Below, one piece after another: positions 52,953 to 62,580 of a stretch of DNA of 64,000 nt. A program made the position numbers and the translations under genes. Every line of letters begins with the position of its first letter. Within the stretch, counting starts at the first letter, position 1. A model generated the notes under the pieces. It worked only from the letters and a program-made list of their open reading frames with translations. It had not been told where the DNA came from and did not search any database. This stretch comes from Flavobacterium glycines (GTDB lineage: Bacteria > Bacteroidota > Bacteroidia > Flavobacteriales > Flavobacteriaceae): positions 1,364,001 through 1,428,000 of the forward strand of contig NZ_FNEO01000001.1 of the NCBI RefSeq assembly GCF_900100165.1, written 5' to 3'.

Positions 52953-53804
52953 ATGAAGGCAGAATATAGAAGTATCAGTCCATCGCCCGGGAGTTCGTTT
53001 AGAACCAGTATTTTTGAAGGAAAGGAATTTATTGCTTCCTGGCATTTTCATTCGCAATACGAACTGACTTATATTTTGGGCAGCAGCGGTATTCGGTATG
53101 TGGGCGACAATATGGCTAATTTTGAATACGGTGATTTGGTTTTGGTAGGTTCTAATTTGCCACATTGCTGGAAAACTGTTGGAGAGCAAAAAGAAGATGT
53201 AAAGTGTATTATCATTCAATGGGATGAAGACTTGCTTAGCGATTGGCTAGAAAAAGAAGAATTTCAGCATATTAAACAGCTAATGCAATTAGCGTCGAGA
53301 GGAATTCATTTTGATAAAGAAAAGGCAAAGAAAGTAGAGTCAAAAATGTTGGAATTGATTGAATTACCTCCTTTTGAAAGGTTGCTGTCTTTTTTGCAGA
53401 TATTACAGGAACTGGCTGTGAATGCTAATTATAAATACCTGGCGGGACAAGGTTTTACTTCAAATTTGACGGTAAAAGAAAGCGAGCGCGTGAATTTGAT
53501 TTACAATTATGTGAAAGAGCATCACAACCAGCAGATTAGTTTGGATGCGGTTGCTGAAAAAGTAGCGATGAATAAGGAATCTTTTTGTCGATTTTTTAAA
53601 AAGACGTTCCGTAAATCTTTTTTTGAATTCATCAACGAATACAAAATCAGCATGGCAACTAAAATGCTTATCAATACTGACTTAACGGCTTCTGAAATAG
53701 GTTATAAAGTAGGCTACAATAACTTGAGTTTTTTTAACAGACAGTTTCTGAAATTTGTTCAAATACAGCCTTCTAAGTATAGGAAGATGTATAGGGATAT
53801 ATAG
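52953..53804 (+). CDS. AraC-family transcriptional regulator (cupin-HTH)
   Basis: The 283-residue protein has an N-terminal cupin (WHFHSQYELTYILGSSGIRY, FEYGDLVLVGSNLPHCW) and a C-terminal AraC HTH pair (ISLDAVAEKVAMNKESFCRF, FKKTFRKSFFEFINEYKI, ASEIGYKVGYNNLSFFNRQF). It is divergent from the enolase-superfamily gene with a ~140-bp shared control region. It probably senses the substrate of that enzyme or a related sugar acid. Confidence 0.92.
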   Translation: MKAEYRSISPSPGSSFRTSIFEGKEFIASWHFHSQYELTYILGSSGIRYVGDNMANFEYGDLVLVGSNLPHCWKTVGEQKEDVKCIIIQWDEDLLSDWLEKEEFQHIKQLMQLASRGIHFDKEKAKKVESKMLELIELPPFERLLSFLQILQELAVNANYKYLAGQGFTSNLTVKESERVNLIYNYVKEHHNQQISLDAVAEKVAMNKESFCRFFKKTFRKSFFEFINEYKISMATKMLINTDLTASEIGYKVGYNNLSFFNRQFLKFVQIQPSKYRKMYRDI

Positions 53805-53951
53805 TTTGTTGGATGAGTTAATTATTGTCGGTGGTGTTTGTGGATATGAATGTTATTATTAAGTTGTTTAATTTTATTCAAATTAATTGTAGCTATTGTA
53901 TGAAGTTTTAATTTTAATATATTTGTTTATATATCACTATATTAATATTCG

Positions 53952-54773
53952 ATGAGAGTACTTCAGACAATTGAAGAAGTTCATAAAGTTTTTGATACGC
54001 AAGGTAGTAGCCCTTTACTAGTTACTTGTGAAGATTTTAGAGACTGGGTTTGTAAATATGATAAATTTCCAAAATATTTGTTTAATGAACTTATAGCGTC
54101 TGAATTTGCGAAATTGTGGGGAATTAAAACTCCTGAAACAACTTTTATAAGGGTAAAACCTGAACATATACCTAATGATAAATTCCCGCAACTTCAATTG
54201 ATGTGGTTTGAGAAAGAATGTTTTGGTTCTTTGTATCTTGAGAATTCTAAAGAAATTGATTATTCCATTGTTTCAATGTTTGAAGAAAAATTTTTTAGAG
54301 ATAAAATATCGGATAAAGAAGATTTCTTAAAAATTGCATTATTTGATATATGGACTGCAAATGAAGATAGAAATCATAATAATTTTAATTTACTATTGTA
54401 TGTATCACCAGAAAAATTAAATTTTTTCTATGCTATTGATCATGTTAATATTTTTAATACAAGTTTTCTTGATTATGGAATTGCTGAGTTAACTGAAGAT
54501 GATTCAATCATTAAGACTGACTTGGCAAAGATATTATTTGGTAAAAATAGGAAATTAACAGATATTGTGAATAACTTGGTTGGAAATTTCTACCTTTGCA
54601 CAGAAGAATGTCAAAATAAATTAGATGAAATATTAGATTTAGTTCCAGATTCGTGGAATATAAATAAGGAGCAAATTAGAGATAGAATTATTAATAATCT
54701 ATTTTCAGAGAAATGGAAAGCACAGTGTGAAGCTAACTTTAGAGAATTTGTCCAATCTTTTATTATCAATTAA
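53952..54773 (+). CDS. HipA_2-like kinase, second copy (divergent)
   Basis: The 273-residue protein keeps the HipA-type kinase loop: D139 and N144 in ANEDRNHNNFNLLL, metal-binding D163 in FFYAIDHVNIFN, and a candidate ATP lysine K35. Its sequence otherwise differs strongly from the HipA_2 copy at 33959. By eye its DNA is much poorer in G+C than purT and neighbours (some 60-base lines have about 20% G+C), which suggests recent transfer. The gene starts 147 bp after the AraC gene. The DUF3037-like partner begins 2 bp after its stop. Confidence 0.75.
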   Translation: MRVLQTIEEVHKVFDTQGSSPLLVTCEDFRDWVCKYDKFPKYLFNELIASEFAKLWGIKTPETTFIRVKPEHIPNDKFPQLQLMWFEKECFGSLYLENSKEIDYSIVSMFEEKFFRDKISDKEDFLKIALFDIWTANEDRNHNNFNLLLYVSPEKLNFFYAIDHVNIFNTSFLDYGIAELTEDDSIIKTDLAKILFGKNRKLTDIVNNLVGNFYLCTEECQNKLDEILDLVPDSWNINKEQIRDRIINNLFSEKWKAQCEANFREFVQSFIIN

Positions 54774-54775
54774 AA

Positions 54776-55618
54776 ATGAAAACACTATATTCAATACTAT
54801 ATGTAACTTTAAATACGACTCTTAATGAAAGAGTTAGTATTGGAGTTCTTATGTCTAATGGTTTTGAACATTATTTTAAATATTCGCATGAAAAGCTTAC
54901 TGCTTTTAAAAATATTTTAGATAGTGAAAGGTATAATGTGGTAAAAAACTACCTTAAATCACTTGAAAGGGAAATTGGTTTTAATTTAGAAGATTCAAAT
55001 CAACTTTTTAGAAAAAGAGAACTGAGAAATGATTGGATTAATGAGGGGTATATAACCTATCTTGCAAAATATTCAAATAATATTATTCAGTTTTCAACTC
55101 CTAAGTATATAGACATAGATTTAAATAGCGATAATTTTAAAAGAGTTTTTGAAAAGTATATTTTTAAATATGCAGAAGAAACGGATGAAATTATAGAGTT
55201 TAATGTACATTCTAAAGTCAAACAAGATTTGTTTCCTAAAATTGAGAGTAGAGTGAATATTGAGATGACATTGACATCTAATGATTTTGAAAATTTATTT
55301 GCTCCAATAGATATTGATTTTATTGGTATAAATGGAATACCTGTTGCTGGACAAACTATTGATTTTGAAAAAAAGCATTATTATTTAGAAAATGATGTAA
55401 CTAGATTTGTGTCATTAACAAAAGCAATTGAATTAGAAGGCAATAATAAAGGTAAGTACTATGTTTTAGGGAGAGAACCACAAAAAAATGTAGATAAAAA
55501 TTATCTATTGTGGGAACATATTAGAGATTCTGATTTTCTTGAATTTGTTGATATTGATGAAGTGGGAATTGTTGAAGAATACATAGAAAAACACAACGTA
55601 AGACCTTATTTTGATTGA
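54776..55618 (+). CDS. DUF3037-like partner protein, second copy (long form)
   Basis: The 280-residue protein begins SILYVTLNTTLNERVSIGVL, which lines up with the DUF3037 start (YAVIRVVPKVEREEFINVGL) of the first pair. The typical FRWL motif of DUF3037 is not seen. Residues ~150-280 form an added charged, strand-rich region. I cannot name the extension. It is very A/T-rich like its kinase partner. The pair ends at a strong hairpin terminator. Confidence 0.62.
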   Translation: MKTLYSILYVTLNTTLNERVSIGVLMSNGFEHYFKYSHEKLTAFKNILDSERYNVVKNYLKSLEREIGFNLEDSNQLFRKRELRNDWINEGYITYLAKYSNNIIQFSTPKYIDIDLNSDNFKRVFEKYIFKYAEETDEIIEFNVHSKVKQDLFPKIESRVNIEMTLTSNDFENLFAPIDIDFIGINGIPVAGQTIDFEKKHYYLENDVTRFVSLTKAIELEGNNKGKYYVLGREPQKNVDKNYLLWEHIRDSDFLEFVDIDEVGIVEEYIEKHNVRPYFD

Positions 55619-55624
55619 AATATG

Positions 55625-55654
55625 AGAACTATCTAACCGATAGTTCTTTTTTTT
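55625..55654 (+). terminator. Terminator of the second HipA_2 operon
   Basis: AGAACTATC (55625-55633) pairs perfectly with GATAGTTCT (55639-55647) and is followed by a T-run. Confidence 0.88.
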
Positions 55655-55685
55655 GCTATAATTTTAAGATTTGATGATATGTAAT

Positions 55686-55713
55686 AAAAAAGCCCCAAGT
55701 TTCCTTGAGGCTT
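55686..55713 (-). terminator. Terminator of the aminotransferase gene
   Basis: AAGCCCCAAG (55690-55699) pairs with CTTGAGGCTT (55704-55713, one G-T pair), with a T-run on the minus strand. Confidence 0.83.
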
Positions 55714-55737
55714 CTTATATCAATTAAGATTTTCTGA

Positions 55738-56928
55738 CTATCCAGCCAAAGCATCTTTAATTCTTTTTAAAGCTTCTTTCAATAATTCGTCGCTTGTTGC
55801 ATAAGAGAAACGAATACAGTTAGGATTACCAAAAGCGTCACCTGTTACTGTTGCTACGTTAGCTTCAGCCAAAAGATACATCGAAACATCATTAGCATCT
55901 TTAATTTCAGTTCCTTTTAATGTTTTTCCGAAGAAAGAAGAAACGTCTGGGAATACGTAGAAAGCTCCTTCCGGAACGTTGATTTTGATTCCAGGGATTT
56001 CTTTCAACAATCCAACAACTAAATCTCTACGGCTGTGGAAAGCCTGAACCATGTGATTCAATACTGATGGATCAGCGTCAACAGCAGTAATGGTAGCACG
56101 TTGAGCAATAGAGTTAGCTCCTGAAGTTACCTGACCTTGAATTTTAGTACAAGCCTTAGCAATAAATTCTGGCGCTCCAATGTATCCAATTCTGTATCCT
56201 GTCATAGCGAAAGCTTTAGCAACTCCGTTTACAGTAACTGTTCTTTCAAACATTCCAGGAATAGAAGCAATACTGCAGAAAGTTCCTGAGAAGTTGATGT
56301 GCTCATAGATTTCGTCAGCAACTACATAGATATTTGGATATTTTTCTAAAACTTTAGCCAAAGCAGTTAACTCTTCTCTGTTGTAAACAGATCCTGAAGG
56401 ATTACATGGAGAAGAGAACCACATCATTTTTGTTTTTGGTGTGATAGCTGCTTCTAATTGTTCCGGTGTGATTTTGAAATCAGTTTCTACAGAAGTTGGA
56501 ACTTCTACAGGAACTCCACCTGATAATTTTACGATTTCAAAGTAAGAAACCCAGTAAGGTGCTGGTAAGATTACTTCGTCACCGTCGTTTAACATTACCT
56601 GTGCAATGTTGTATAAAGATTGTTTTGCTCCTGTAGAAACTACTATTTGAGACGGTTTGTAATCTAAACCGTTGTCTCTTTTGAATTTTCTGCAGATAGC
56701 ATCTTTCAATTCAGCATATCCGTCAACCGGAGAATAAGTGCTGTAGTTTTCGTCAATCGCTTTTTTAGCAGCTTCTTTGATGAAGTCTGGCGTGTTAAAG
56801 TCAGGTTCTCCTAAACTTAAACTGATGATGTCTTTACCTTGCGCTTTTAATTCTCTAGCCAAAGCTGCCATTGCTAATGTTTGTGATGTAGCAAGATTGT
56901 TAATTCTGTCTGAAAGTGGATTACTCAT
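55738..56928 (-). CDS. Class I aminotransferase (aspartate aminotransferase-like)
   Basis: The 396-residue PLP enzyme of the aspartate aminotransferase Ib/AspC-like group has SLGEPDFNTPDFI (substrate loop), WFSSPCNPSGSVYNREEL and VADEIYEHINF. The Schiff-base lysine is in NGVAKAFAMTGYRIGYIG. It most likely interconverts aspartate and oxaloacetate with glutamate, but substrate range cannot be fixed by sequence. It is monocistronic. Confidence 0.92.
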   Translation of the reverse strand: MSNPLSDRINNLATSQTLAMAALARELKAQGKDIISLSLGEPDFNTPDFIKEAAKKAIDENYSTYSPVDGYAELKDAICRKFKRDNGLDYKPSQIVVSTGAKQSLYNIAQVMLNDGDEVILPAPYWVSYFEIVKLSGGVPVEVPTSVETDFKITPEQLEAAITPKTKMMWFSSPCNPSGSVYNREELTALAKVLEKYPNIYVVADEIYEHINFSGTFCSIASIPGMFERTVTVNGVAKAFAMTGYRIGYIGAPEFIAKACTKIQGQVTSGANSIAQRATITAVDADPSVLNHMVQAFHSRRDLVVGLLKEIPGIKINVPEGAFYVFPDVSSFFGKTLKGTEIKDANDVSMYLLAEANVATVTGDAFGNPNCIRFSYATSDELLKEALKRIKDALAG

Positions 56929-57005
56929 TATAAAGTGTTGAAAGCCCTAAAAGGGAGATTAATTATTTATTTTATTTGATTATAATAAATGGTTTAGAAA
57001 TATCT

Positions 57006-58100
57006 CTAAGCCATTTCTGGTTTCATTCCTAATTCTTTTAAATGTTTGAAGTGTGCAATAATGGCACTTCGGGTTGTTTTAAATTCATAATAAGGCAGGT
57101 TGCATTCCTGTGCGGTTTCACGAACAATTTTTGCAATCTTACCATAATGAATGTGACTGATATTTGGGAAAATATGATGTTCAATTTGGTGGTTCAATCC
57201 GCCTGTGTACCAATTTACGAACCAGTTTTTTGGAGCAAAATTAGTCGTTGTAAATAATTGGTGAATGGCCCAGGTGTTTTCCATTTCGCCTAATTCATTT
57301 GGAGAAGGATTGTCTGTTTCTTCTACCACATGTGCTAATTGGAAAACAATACTCAAAATTAAACCTGCGGTATAATGCATGATGAAAAATCCAATTAATA
57401 CTTTCCACCAAACGATTCCGATAACAATAGGCATTACAATCCAGATAGCAACGTAAATTATTTTTGTAATAATTAAGGTTGTCCAAAGGATTTTAGGACT
57501 TTTAGGTTCGCCATAAGAAAGCTTTCTTTTTAGATAATTTCTCATTTGCTTAAAATCAGTCGTAATGGCCCAATTGAAAGTCAATAATCCGTATAGAAAA
57601 ACAGAATAGTAATGTTGAAAACGATGAAAGGAATGCCATTCAGCACTTTTGGTAAAACGAATAATTCTTCCCGCATCTAAATCTTCATCGTGACCCGGAA
57701 TATTGGTGTAGGTATGGTGTAAGACATTATGTTGTACCTGCCAGTTGTATACATTTCCGGCAAGGACATAAATAGTACCTCCCATGAATTTATTGACCCA
57801 GTTTTTATTAGAATACGAACCATGATTCCCGTCGTGCATGACATTCATTCCTAATCCTGCCATACCAATTCCCATAACGATGGTTAGAAGTAAATGAGCC
57901 CAAAAAGGCATATTAAGCGTTAGGATTAAAAAGTAAGGAACCAGAAAAACGGTAAAAAGGATAATAGCTTTTAGATGCAGTTTCCAATTACCCGCTTTTG
58001 AAATGTTATTTTCTTTGAAGTAATTGTTTACCCGCGAGTTAAGCGTTCTGAAGAACTTTAATTTGTCTTGCTTAGCAAATGTAGGTGCGGTAGTATTCAT
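57006..58100 (-). CDS. Fatty acid desaturase (acyl-CoA/acyl-lipid type)
   Basis: A 364-residue integral membrane di-iron desaturase from the ATG at 58100. The in-frame TTG at 58109 lies almost at the predicted transcript start, so it is unlikely. The three histidine boxes are HDGNH (with GSYS), HNVLHHTYT, and a final HQIEHHIFP. Membrane helices lie at ~50-90 and ~200-255. This is the linoleoyl-CoA/front-end-like group without a cytochrome b5 domain. It would lower membrane lipid melting point. Confidence 0.93.
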   Translation of the reverse strand: MNTTAPTFAKQDKLKFFRTLNSRVNNYFKENNISKAGNWKLHLKAIILFTVFLVPYFLILTLNMPFWAHLLLTIVMGIGMAGLGMNVMHDGNHGSYSNKNWVNKFMGGTIYVLAGNVYNWQVQHNVLHHTYTNIPGHDEDLDAGRIIRFTKSAEWHSFHRFQHYYSVFLYGLLTFNWAITTDFKQMRNYLKRKLSYGEPKSPKILWTTLIITKIIYVAIWIVMPIVIGIVWWKVLIGFFIMHYTAGLILSIVFQLAHVVEETDNPSPNELGEMENTWAIHQLFTTTNFAPKNWFVNWYTGGLNHQIEHHIFPNISHIHYGKIAKIVRETAQECNLPYYEFKTTRSAIIAHFKHLKELGMKPEMA

Positions 58101-58119
58101 ATAATTCAAAAATAGCGTT

Positions 58120-58154
58120 CAAAGATAATTATTTATAAATTTTAACTCTGCAAA
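58120..58154 (-). promoter_or_regulatory. Promoter of the desaturase gene
   Basis: Minus strand: TTTG (58154-58151), a 23-bp spacer and TATCTTTG (58127-58120). The ATG lies about 20 bp downstream of the -7 box, so the leader is very short. Confidence 0.5.
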
Positions 58155-58209
58155 ATTGAGTTAAAAATTTCAAACTTAAAAATAGTACTTTTGTTAAAAA
58201 ATTAAAACG

Positions 58210-58839
58210 ATGGACGAGATTCTGAAGTATTTTCCAGATTTAACCGATATTCAAAAAGAACAATTCCAAAAGCTGGATTTTTTATACCACGATTGGAATG
58301 AAAAAATAAATGTCATCTCCCGAAAAGATATTGATTCTTTGTATACTAAACACGTTTTACATTCTTTGGGAATTGCTAAAATCATGAAATTTGAACCCGG
58401 AAGTTATGTTCTTGATGTGGGTACCGGAGGAGGTTTTCCCGGAATTCCATTGGCGATTTTGTTTCCTGAAACCCGTTTTTATCTGATAGATGTTATTGCA
58501 AAAAAAATAAGAGTGGTACAGGGTGTTGCCGATGCTTTAGGACTTAAAAATGTTAAAGCAGAGCAAATTCGTGCCGAAAATGTAAAAGGTGATTTTGATT
58601 TTATCGTGAGTCGTGCGGTGACAAATATGCCTGATTTTGTTTCCTGGATAAAAACCAAAATCAAAAAGCAACAAAAACACGAATTGAAAAACGGAATTCT
58701 CTACTTAAAAGGTGGTGATTTAACCGAAGAACTAAAAGATTTCCCAAAAGCGACGCAATACGATTTAGCTGATTTCTTTGAAGATGAATTCTTTGAAACT
58801 AAGAAAGTGGTGCATTTGCCGTTGAAGTTTGTGGTATAA
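58210..58839 (+). CDS. rsmG: 16S rRNA (guanine527-N7)-methyltransferase RsmG
   Basis: The 209-residue SAM-dependent methyltransferase has the SAM loop VLDVGTGGGFPGIPLAI and RKDIDSLYTKHVLHSLGI ahead of it. FDFIVSRAVTNMPDFV is the RsmG motif. It methylates G527 of 16S rRNA (E. coli numbering). It is divergent from the desaturase and convergent with pruA, with a shared terminator. Confidence 0.95.
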   Translation: MDEILKYFPDLTDIQKEQFQKLDFLYHDWNEKINVISRKDIDSLYTKHVLHSLGIAKIMKFEPGSYVLDVGTGGGFPGIPLAILFPETRFYLIDVIAKKIRVVQGVADALGLKNVKAEQIRAENVKGDFDFIVSRAVTNMPDFVSWIKTKIKKQQKHELKNGILYLKGGDLTEELKDFPKATQYDLADFFEDEFFETKKVVHLPLKFVV

Positions 58840-58851
58840 TTGAAATAAAAT

Positions 58852-58890
58852 AAAAACGCCGAATCTTTAATCTAAATATTCGGCGTTTTT
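58852..58890. terminator. Bidirectional terminator between rsmG and pruA
   Basis: AAAAACGCCGAAT (58852-58864) pairs with ATTCGGCGTTTTT (58878-58890). A/T-runs on both sides allow it to stop both convergent genes. Confidence 0.9.
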
Positions 58891-58909
58891 TAATCTGAAA
58901 TCTAATTTA

Positions 58910-60538
58910 CTATTCTCCCAAAAACGGATATCTGTAATTTTCAGGGCTGACAAAAACTTCTTTGATAGTTCTTGGTGAAACCCAGCGCAACAAGTTCATT
59001 GCCGAACCGGCTTTGTCATTCGTTCCCGAAGCTCTGGCACCACCAAAAGGTTGCTGACCTACAACGGCTCCGGTACATTTATCATTAATATAAAGGTTTC
59101 CTGCCGCGTTTTGCAATTTCACGGTGGCTTCTTCAATGGCATAGCGATCCTGACTAAAGATAGCTCCGGTTAATGCGTATTCGGAAGTTTGATCGATAAG
59201 TTCTAAAGTTTCATTCCATTGGGTATCTTCATAAACATAAATCGTTAAAACAGGTCCGAATAATTCGGTTTCCATCGTAACGTATTTTGGATTTGTAGTC
59301 AGTAAAACTGTTGGGTCGATAAAATAACCAACCGACTTATCGTAATTTCCTCCAATAATGATTTCTACATCAGTATCTTTTTTAGCCCGGTCAATATAAC
59401 CCGCTAATTTATCAAAAGCAGCTTCATGGATAACAGCAGTAACAAAGTTGCTGAAATCCTCAGGAGAACCCATTTTTATTGATTTGATATCGATGGTAAG
59501 TTGTTCTTTAATAGCAGGCCACAAACTTTGCGGAATATAGACTCTCGATGCTGCGGAACATTTTTGTCCCTGAAACTCGAAGGCACCGCGTATAATTCCC
59601 GTTACGGCTTGTTTTACATTGGCACTTGGATGCACCATAACAAAATCTTTTCCTCCGGTTTCACCTACGATTCTTGGGTAAGTTTTGTAATTATGGATAT
59701 TGACTCCAATTTTTGCCCAAAGGTCTTTAAATACCTGTGTTGAACCTGTATAATGCAATCCTGCAAAATCACGACTCGCTAAAATAGTATCGGTAATCAT
59801 TGCAGCATCTCCAAAAACCACATTAATTACACCATCGGGAAGTCCGGCTTCTTTGAAAATTTCGATAATAATTTTTGCCGAGAAAACCTGACTGTCGCTC
59901 GGTTTCCAAACCACTACATTACCCATCATGGCGGCACTTGCCGGAAGATTGGCTGCAATAGCAGTAAAGTTAAACGGAGTAATAGCGTATACAAAACCTT
60001 CCAATGGACGGTATTCTAATCGGTTCCAGATCGCGGAGTCGGAAGTAGGCTGGTCAGCGTAAATTTGCGTCATGAATTCGACGTTGAAACGCAGGAAGTC
60101 AATTAATTCGCAGGAAGCATCAATTTCAGCCTGGTGTATCGTTTTGGATTGCCCAATCATCGTTGCAGCATTGATTCTGGCTCTATATGGTCCGGCAATC
60201 AATTCGGCGGCTTTTAAAAAAATGGCAGCGCGTTGTTCCCATGCCATATTTGCCCAGTCTGTTCTGGATTTAAGCGCATTTGCAATAGCGCTTTCTACAT
60301 GTTTTTTTTCGGCAAGATGATAGCTTCCTACAACGTGTTTATGGTCGTGTGGAGGAGTGATGTTTCGGGTATTCCCAGTTCTGATTTCTTCGTGACCAAT
60401 GTATAAAGGAACATCGATTTTTTCATTCCACATTTTTTTGTAAGCGGCGAGAACGGCTTCTTTTTCGGGTGAATTTGGAGCGTATCCTTTTACAGGTTCG
60501 TTTATTGCTTTGGGTACTTTAAAAAATCCTTTTAGCAT
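58910..60538 (-). CDS. pruA: 1-pyrroline-5-carboxylate dehydrogenase
   Basis: The 542-residue aldehyde dehydrogenase oxidises glutamate semialdehyde/P5C to glutamate in proline breakdown. The general-base glutamate is in GETGGKDFVM and the nucleophilic cysteine in FQGQKCSAASRVY. NAAGNLYINDKCTGAVVGQQ and PFGGARASGTNDKAG are the P5CDH-specific C-terminal motifs. A stand-alone enzyme; no proline dehydrogenase is in the window. Confidence 0.95.
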   Translation of the reverse strand: MLKGFFKVPKAINEPVKGYAPNSPEKEAVLAAYKKMWNEKIDVPLYIGHEEIRTGNTRNITPPHDHKHVVGSYHLAEKKHVESAIANALKSRTDWANMAWEQRAAIFLKAAELIAGPYRARINAATMIGQSKTIHQAEIDASCELIDFLRFNVEFMTQIYADQPTSDSAIWNRLEYRPLEGFVYAITPFNFTAIAANLPASAAMMGNVVVWKPSDSQVFSAKIIIEIFKEAGLPDGVINVVFGDAAMITDTILASRDFAGLHYTGSTQVFKDLWAKIGVNIHNYKTYPRIVGETGGKDFVMVHPSANVKQAVTGIIRGAFEFQGQKCSAASRVYIPQSLWPAIKEQLTIDIKSIKMGSPEDFSNFVTAVIHEAAFDKLAGYIDRAKKDTDVEIIIGGNYDKSVGYFIDPTVLLTTNPKYVTMETELFGPVLTIYVYEDTQWNETLELIDQTSEYALTGAIFSQDRYAIEEATVKLQNAAGNLYINDKCTGAVVGQQPFGGARASGTNDKAGSAMNLLRWVSPRTIKEVFVSPENYRYPFLGE

Positions 60539-60690
60539 TGTCTTTTGTTTTTTTATCTAATAGTTTTAGATAAGGTTAGAAAATTTTTATTCGAAAATTA
60601 AGAATAAAGGTATGCTAACAAAAATACAAAAGCAGAATTTAAAACTTTTATAAAGAAGTTATAATAGTTTTAAAAATGTTAAAACAGGAA

Positions 60691-61077
60691 TTAATTTAGT
60701 GCAAAAGGAGCACACAATCTGAAAGTAGGGATGATTACCTTAAAGTTTTTGGTATTGGTAAAGTTAATCATGTTGAAATGTCCTTTCATGGCTCCGTAAG
60801 GAGAAGAAAGCAGGCATCCTGAACTGTAGGTGTGGTTTTCTCCCGGTTTTAAAACCGGTTTTTTACCAATGATTCCCTCGCCATCAACAATTTCGATATT
60901 GTTTAGCGAATCGAAAATTTCCCAGTGACGGGAAGTGAGTTGTACTGAATCTTTACTGTGGTTCTCGATGGTAATATGGTAACTAAAGGCAAAGTGGATT
61001 TTGTAGTTTTTGAAGTAAGTACCTTCAAAACTAGTCAAAACCGTGATTTTTATGCCTCTTGTTATCTGAGAAACCAT
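60691..61077 (-). CDS. apaG: ApaG protein
   Basis: The 128-residue ApaG domain (fibronectin-III-like beta sandwich) begins MVSQITRGIKITVLTSFEGT; an earlier in-frame start would add 12 residues. The core YHITIENHSKDSVQLTSRHW and YSSGCLLSSPYGAMKGHFNM are diagnostic. ApaG was linked to Co/Mg efflux in enterobacteria; its activity is not settled. Confidence 0.94.
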   Translation of the reverse strand: MVSQITRGIKITVLTSFEGTYFKNYKIHFAFSYHITIENHSKDSVQLTSRHWEIFDSLNNIEIVDGEGIIGKKPVLKPGENHTYSSGCLLSSPYGAMKGHFNMINFTNTKNFKVIIPTFRLCAPFALN

Positions 61078-61158
61078 ACTAAAGTGGTAAATAGTTGTGC
61101 TTAACTGGTTCAAAATTACAAAATTTTCATTTGCTTTTGTTTATTTTTAAATGTTTTT

Positions 61159-62424
61159 TTAATTAATGATGTTCAGTGAATTAGCTGTTCCTTTTCCAAT
61201 GATTCTGTCGTAGCGTCCGGTGTTTTCTTTATAGTAAACCAGAATGGTATATTCGTTTTCGGTTTGATAGAAATTTCCGTCGATAGCATTTTCGTTGTCA
61301 ATGACTCCTTTGCTGTCAGCAACAACATATTTAAAATTGGTAAAGCCTTGTTTAATCAGGATTGCTTTTTCATAAATACCTTTTTTTTCGTTGTAGTCCA
61401 TTTTGTATTCGGGTGCCAGACTGTAATTGTTAAACATGCCATTTACATAAATTCCTTTGTCAAGTCTGTAAGTTGGTGCCGAAAGACTAAAATACACCCA
61501 GGCATAATCGGCCTCAATTTCATTATTGGTGGCATTGGCGTTATTGATGACAAAATTACCATTTATGTCCTGATAAAGGGTATATGGGAAATTAGCTCTT
61601 GCATTATTAGTATATAATAAACAATTATAAATATCGGTACTCGAATCTATGCGGGCAACATTGTTAGCGGCTACCCGAATGTTTTTGTTCTCAAAATAAA
61701 GAAATTCATTTCCTGCCCAAAATTGGGTTTCACTATCGTATTTATAAATTAAGTCATTACCAATAGTGTATTGTGGTTTTATGTTTTTTATTTCAGTATT
61801 GAAATTTCCATTTTGAATAAGACGAACATTGATGTTTTTTAATGGATTTTGGAAAGTAATAGTACTGGATTTTATGGCAAAATCTAAGTTTTGCATCTGT
61901 TCAATCCGACTTACATTTCGGGCCCTTTTAATTTGTAATGGTACTGATGCAATATCTTCGTAAAGCATGAATTTTCTTGAAAAAACAACATCTCTGTCTT
62001 CGTTTAAAATTTTAAGCATGTAATTTCCGCTTAAACGCAATTGCTGTGTGAATTGGTTGGGAATGCTCAGATTGTAATGAGAGTAGATTTGTAAACAGTT
62101 AACAGAATTAGTGTAGTTTTGAATTCTTTGATTATCAAAGCCTTGTAGGTATTCGTTTTTTGGGATATTAGTTGGATTCCAGTTGTAATCACAATGAACA
62201 ATTTCATAATAGTAATTAGCTTCATTTCCAAAAAGATCATCAAATTGAAACTGAAAACCACTACCTAATTCAAAAATGGGAATTGCATTTTGATTGTTTT
62301 GCACGAAAGTAACAGTTTTTATATTGTAAGGCTGAATTACTTCTTTTTCTGTTTGAGCTAAAGAAAGATTTGATGAAAGTACAAAAAGAAAAAACAGGAT
62401 TATTTTGAAAAAAGACTTTGCCAT
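61159..62424 (-). CDS. Type IX secretion system plug protein (DUF5103)
   Basis: The 421-residue protein has a signal peptide (cleavage near SLAQ, residue 24) and a DUF5103 domain. FQFDDLFGNEANYYYEIVHC, YLQGFDNQRIQNYTNS, YMLKILNEDRDVVFSRKFML and a C-terminal MYNNYSLAPEYKM-like carbohydrate-binding fold are typical. In the SprA translocon the 'plug' closes the outer-membrane pore. It matches the T9SS cargo protein at 20508-24815. Confidence 0.9.
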   Translation of the reverse strand: MAKSFFKIILFFLFVLSSNLSLAQTEKEVIQPYNIKTVTFVQNNQNAIPIFELGSGFQFQFDDLFGNEANYYYEIVHCDYNWNPTNIPKNEYLQGFDNQRIQNYTNSVNCLQIYSHYNLSIPNQFTQQLRLSGNYMLKILNEDRDVVFSRKFMLYEDIASVPLQIKRARNVSRIEQMQNLDFAIKSSTITFQNPLKNINVRLIQNGNFNTEIKNIKPQYTIGNDLIYKYDSETQFWAGNEFLYFENKNIRVAANNVARIDSSTDIYNCLLYTNNARANFPYTLYQDINGNFVINNANATNNEIEADYAWVYFSLSAPTYRLDKGIYVNGMFNNYSLAPEYKMDYNEKKGIYEKAILIKQGFTNFKYVVADSKGVIDNENAIDGNFYQTENEYTILVYYKENTGRYDRIIGKGTANSLNIIN

Positions 62425-62580
62425 TTTGTAGTACTTAAGATTTTGTAAATATAACGAATACTCTTTGTTTTTATTTATTAAATTAATTTCTAAAAATATT
62501 TTCGTGTGTATTTTCTGTTAAATAAAATGTATCTTCGTTAGCTATTAACGAATTATCTTATTGTAACTCTATTAAGGTCT

